Source: JAHJDR01 sp964609965
GTDB lineage: Bacteria > UBA10199 > JADGCS01
Direction of reading: 5' to 3'
NCBI GenBank assembly: GCA_964609965.1
Contig: CAZSTS010000034.1
Coordinates: 1-15,455 of the forward strand
Length of the DNA stretch: 15,455 nucleotides
The position numbers and the translations under genes were made by a program. The notes under the pieces are model-generated. The model worked only from the letters and a program-made list of their open reading frames with translations, was not told the origin of the DNA and did not search any database. Below, piece by piece: positions 13,640 through 15,455 of the stretch (its first letter is position 1; every line of letters starts with the position of its first letter).

Positions 13640-14368
13640 ATGAAAGATCACTTTAATAATCTTTTAGTTTTTGGTCGCCCTGCTTCAGGCAAGTCTGAGT
13701 TTATTAGTTTTATGGAAAATGCTGAGCCAGACAAACGCCTGAAACAAATGCACATCTCCCCTTTTGAAATGTATGATGAGTATTTTTTCATCGTCGAAGT
13801 AGCAAAAATGGAAGCTATTTTCGAAAAATTTGGTGTGCCTCGACGAATTACAAAACACACAGAAGACGGTATTGTTGTCACTGACCCTGTTTGTTTTGAG
13901 TATAATAGCGAGAAGGCCCGACTCCTGACCGAAGAAAGACACAAACAAGAACCTAATTATTTTGATGCCAAAACAAGGCTTATTGAATTTGCACGAAGCA
14001 CCTCCCCTACATCTTACGAGCGCGGCCTCTCTTTATTAGGCAACCCTCTCTTAGAAAACGCTTCAATCATTTACATCAAGGCCTCATATGCAGAATCTGT
14101 TCGTCGTAACGAAGCTCGCTATCAAGAAAAGAAAAAACATTCTTTCTTAGCACACAAAGTGCCCGATGAGGCATTGGAAAGATATTTTCAAGATGATGAT
14201 TGGGCAACGTTAACAAAAAGTGAATCTCATGGTTATATCACCATCAATGATACGAAAATCCCTTTTGTTACCATGGACAACGAAAACGAAAGCAAGGATC
14301 CTGTTGTTTTGGAAGAACGTTATGAAACAGCTCTTAATAAGTTATTTGAGCTGTGGAACTCTAAATAA
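13640..14368 (+). CDS. P-loop NTPase/kinase-like paralogue 4 of 4
   Basis: A 242-residue last member of the array. Walker A is G12-RPAS-GKS19. It keeps FEMYDEYF, RLIEFARS, ASIIYIKASYAESVRRNEARY, EKKKHSFLAHKVP, DDDWATLT and GYITINDTKIPFVTMDN. Two departures stand out: the acidic-strand motif ends ARST instead of ARGG, and the WE-x-L block is IFEKFG. It could therefore differ in catalysis or substrate. An AAGAAAGG site seven bases before the ATG supports the start. A 46-base gap separates it from paralogue 3. At its end it overlaps the HEPN toxin gene tail to tail by eight bases, with no visible terminator, so transcription from the two sides must meet here. Confidence 0.75.
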   Translation: MKDHFNNLLVFGRPASGKSEFISFMENAEPDKRLKQMHISPFEMYDEYFFIVEVAKMEAIFEKFGVPRRITKHTEDGIVVTDPVCFEYNSEKARLLTEERHKQEPNYFDAKTRLIEFARSTSPTSYERGLSLLGNPLLENASIIYIKASYAESVRRNEARYQEKKKHSFLAHKVPDEALERYFQDDDWATLTKSESHGYITINDTKIPFVTMDNENESKDPVVLEERYETALNKLFELWNSK

Positions 14369-14732
14369 TTTTCTTACAATCTTTCAGCAAGTTTTTTGCC
14401 ATAGCAACATAATCTTCTTCTGGCACTTCAAAATAATCATGAACACCATCATTACGTGCGTTTATAAAACCAATCCATTGTTTAGCGTCCTCAATAAGCC
14501 CAATCCTTGCAGCAACTCGAACAGCCTCTTTAGGAGATGGTGCTTCTAAGCCATCATCTTCAACACGTCTCTTAAGCTCTTTCCATGCGTATTCCACTGT
14601 AACTTCAAACGCCTTGGCCAAAGCATAGAACCTTATCTCAGAAGGGGCTTCGGCCTCCCTTAAATAATAATTAATTGATTGCTTTAATTGTTTTAAGCTT
14701 TTTTTTAATTTTTCATTCTTTTTTGATTCCAT
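14361..14732 (-). CDS. HEPN-domain toxin (HepT-like, HI0074 type)
   Basis: A 123-residue all-helical protein of the HEPN/nucleotidyltransferase-substrate-binding group. The motif R93-NDGV-H98-D-Y100 fits the R-x4-H-x-Y signature of HepT ribonuclease toxins, in which Arg and His form the active site and the Tyr is AMPylated by the partner antitoxin. It starts with a charged KKNEKLKKSLKQLKQSI helix. It is the second gene of a minus-strand operon, overlapping the nucleotidyltransferase gene by 20 bases, with TAGGAG at a good distance before its ATG. This is a type VII toxin-antitoxin arrangement by family knowledge; RNase activity on tRNA or mRNA is expected but not shown. Its end overlaps the end of P-loop paralogue 4. 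Confidence 0.82.
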   Translation of the reverse strand: MESKKNEKLKKSLKQLKQSINYYLREAEAPSEIRFYALAKAFEVTVEYAWKELKRRVEDDGLEAPSPKEAVRVAARIGLIEDAKQWIGFINARNDGVHDYFEVPEEDYVAMAKNLLKDCKKII

Positions 14733-15288
14733 TTAAAACTCCTAAGAAAAATTCAAAAGCACCTTGCTTTCCACCTAAGTAAATTGGATCATAATCTATA
14801 CCTTCTAAAAACCACAAGGGCGCATTATCAAGGTTAACCACATCGACCGATCTGGGCAGATCATCAACTATATCTTCTACAAAGCTTTTTACTGCAAAAT
14901 ACTCTTTTGTTGTTAATCCTTTTGAGCCTTTTGTAACCCCTAAATCCCAATCGGAGTATTTTTTTTCTTTCCCCTTTGCACGAGAACCTAAAAGCATAAC
15001 TGCAACATCAGGATATTTGTTTGCAATATCTTGTACAATAGGAATTATTTCATCTGTGAATTCAATTTTTAAATCTACTCGATAGGGCGTCAGTAATTGC
15101 AAAGGGTCTTTATCCAAAAGCGAGCAAAGCTCGTAGTAAGGTTCGCTCAAAGGCCCCCTGCCTTTTAAATAACTATTTAATGTTGCTCGATTGAAACCTG
15201 TTACCTTTGCTAGTTCAGAAATGGCATGAAATCCTTTTTTCTTTAAAGCTAATTTTAGACCTTCTTCCTTCAATTTGTAACGAAGCAT
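14713..15288 (-). CDS. HTH-fused MNT nucleotidyltransferase antitoxin
   Basis: A 191-residue two-domain protein. Residues about 5-65 form a helix-turn-helix domain (AISELAKVTGFNRATLNSYLKGRG, then PYYELCSLLDKDP), probably DNA binding. Residues about 72-190 form a minimal nucleotidyltransferase with the GS-x10-D-x-D signature complete at G101-S102, D113 and D115, and a likely third acid D149 in SVDVVNL. In known MntA-HepT pairs this domain AMPylates the toxin's Tyr and neutralises it. Most MntA antitoxins I know lack an N-terminal HTH; the fusion suggests that this protein also represses its own operon. No Shine-Dalgarno precedes the ATG at 15288 and a TATAAT box ends six bases upstream, so the message should be leaderless. 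Confidence 0.85.
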   Translation of the reverse strand: MLRYKLKEEGLKLALKKKGFHAISELAKVTGFNRATLNSYLKGRGPLSEPYYELCSLLDKDPLQLLTPYRVDLKIEFTDEIIPIVQDIANKYPDVAVMLLGSRAKGKEKKYSDWDLGVTKGSKGLTTKEYFAVKSFVEDIVDDLPRSVDVVNLDNAPLWFLEGIDYDPIYLGGKQGAFEFFLGVLNGIKKE

Positions 15289-15360
15289 GCTTATATTATA
15301 GCAAAAAACAAGCTTTTTGTATAATTTATTATACTTTTATATATTTATTTATACTTTTAT
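15289..15360 (-). promoter_or_regulatory. Promoter and operator-like repeats of the HEPN/MNT operon
   Basis: On the minus strand a perfect -10 box TATAAT lies at 15300-15295 with six bases to the ATG, and TTATAC 18 bases further up could serve as the -35. Upstream, two 20-bp units (15321-15340 and 15341-15360) match at 17 of 20 positions and share the exact 12-mer TTATACTTTTAT on the plus strand, spaced by two helical turns. This suits cooperative binding by the HTH domain of the antitoxin. The region is very AT-rich, which weakens the case somewhat. Confidence 0.55.
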
Positions 15361-15415
15361 CAAAAAAACTACTTACAGACAAGTGCCATTTGCTATAGGT
15401 ATGCGCAACCTGAAT

Positions 15416-15451
15416 CATAGGTAACATTTTGAACCGGGAACATAGGTAACA
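15416..15451. mobile_element. Possible insertion-sequence end at the window edge
   Basis: CATAGGTAACA occurs twice, at 15416-15426 and 15441-15451, with GAACCGGG between the copies. I have a memory of this GGTAACA-repeat signature preceding IS481-like transposase genes, but no transposase is in the window, so this is tentative. The 15361-15415 stretch shows nothing else recognisable. Confidence 0.35.
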
Positions 15452-15455
15452 CAAA

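Noticed and set aside
15321..15360. Iteron-type replication origin
   Set aside because: Only two AT-rich 20-bp units, placed directly at the promoter of an HTH-containing gene, and no replication protein nearby; an operator is simpler.

Overview
The window reads as a piece of a bacterial chromosome using the standard genetic code. It is moderately AT-rich and densely packed. A lipoprotein signal peptide and a two-helix sensor kinase fit a diderm, probably uncultured lineage. The hairpin repeats beginning GTAGGG and the runs of GG-N-CC octamers remind me of candidate-phylum genomes such as Omnitrophota, but that placement is a guess and not shown by the sequence.

Left part (1-3700): on the minus strand a PhnD-type periplasmic binding lipoprotein is followed by a ten-helix DMT/EamA-like membrane protein, with no ABC permease or ATPase beside them. 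A small two-helix membrane protein lies on the plus strand. Then comes a TlyA rRNA methyltransferase gene, minus strand, which carries repeat-element sequence inside its reading frame at two places and takes its stop codon from a third element.

Middle (3700-7740): a phosphate block on the plus strand. PhoB and PhoR overlap, followed by a Na+/phosphate cotransporter behind a convincing Pho box, and a PhoU-domain protein. Together these would sense phosphate limitation and raise sodium-driven phosphate uptake without a Pst transporter in view.

Nucleoside salvage (7750-11312): on the minus strand phosphopentomutase and a uridine phosphorylase of the animal UPP1/UPP2 type are translationally coupled. 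Divergent from them is an adenosine deaminase. Together they convert nucleosides to bases and pentose phosphate.

Array (11333-14368): right behind the adenosine deaminase, on the same strand, are four tandem paralogues of about 245 residues. Each has an N-terminal Walker A motif (GR-x-A-x-GKSE) and the same set of conserved blocks, in a family I do not recognise. This is the best candidate for an undescribed system. The fold looks like a P-loop kinase, and the neighbours suggest nucleosides or nucleotides as substrate, but this is inference.

Right edge (14361-15455): a minus-strand HEPN/MNT (type VII) toxin-antitoxin pair with an HTH domain fused to the nucleotidyltransferase antitoxin. A promoter abuts the antitoxin ATG, two 20-bp operator-like repeats lie upstream, and the last bases look like the end of an insertion sequence. 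Several genes here (deoB, the MNT gene, nptA, perhaps phoB) have a -10 box so close to the ATG that their mRNAs should be leaderless or nearly so. No tRNA, rRNA or CRISPR array was seen, and no gene-free stretch exceeds 300 bases.
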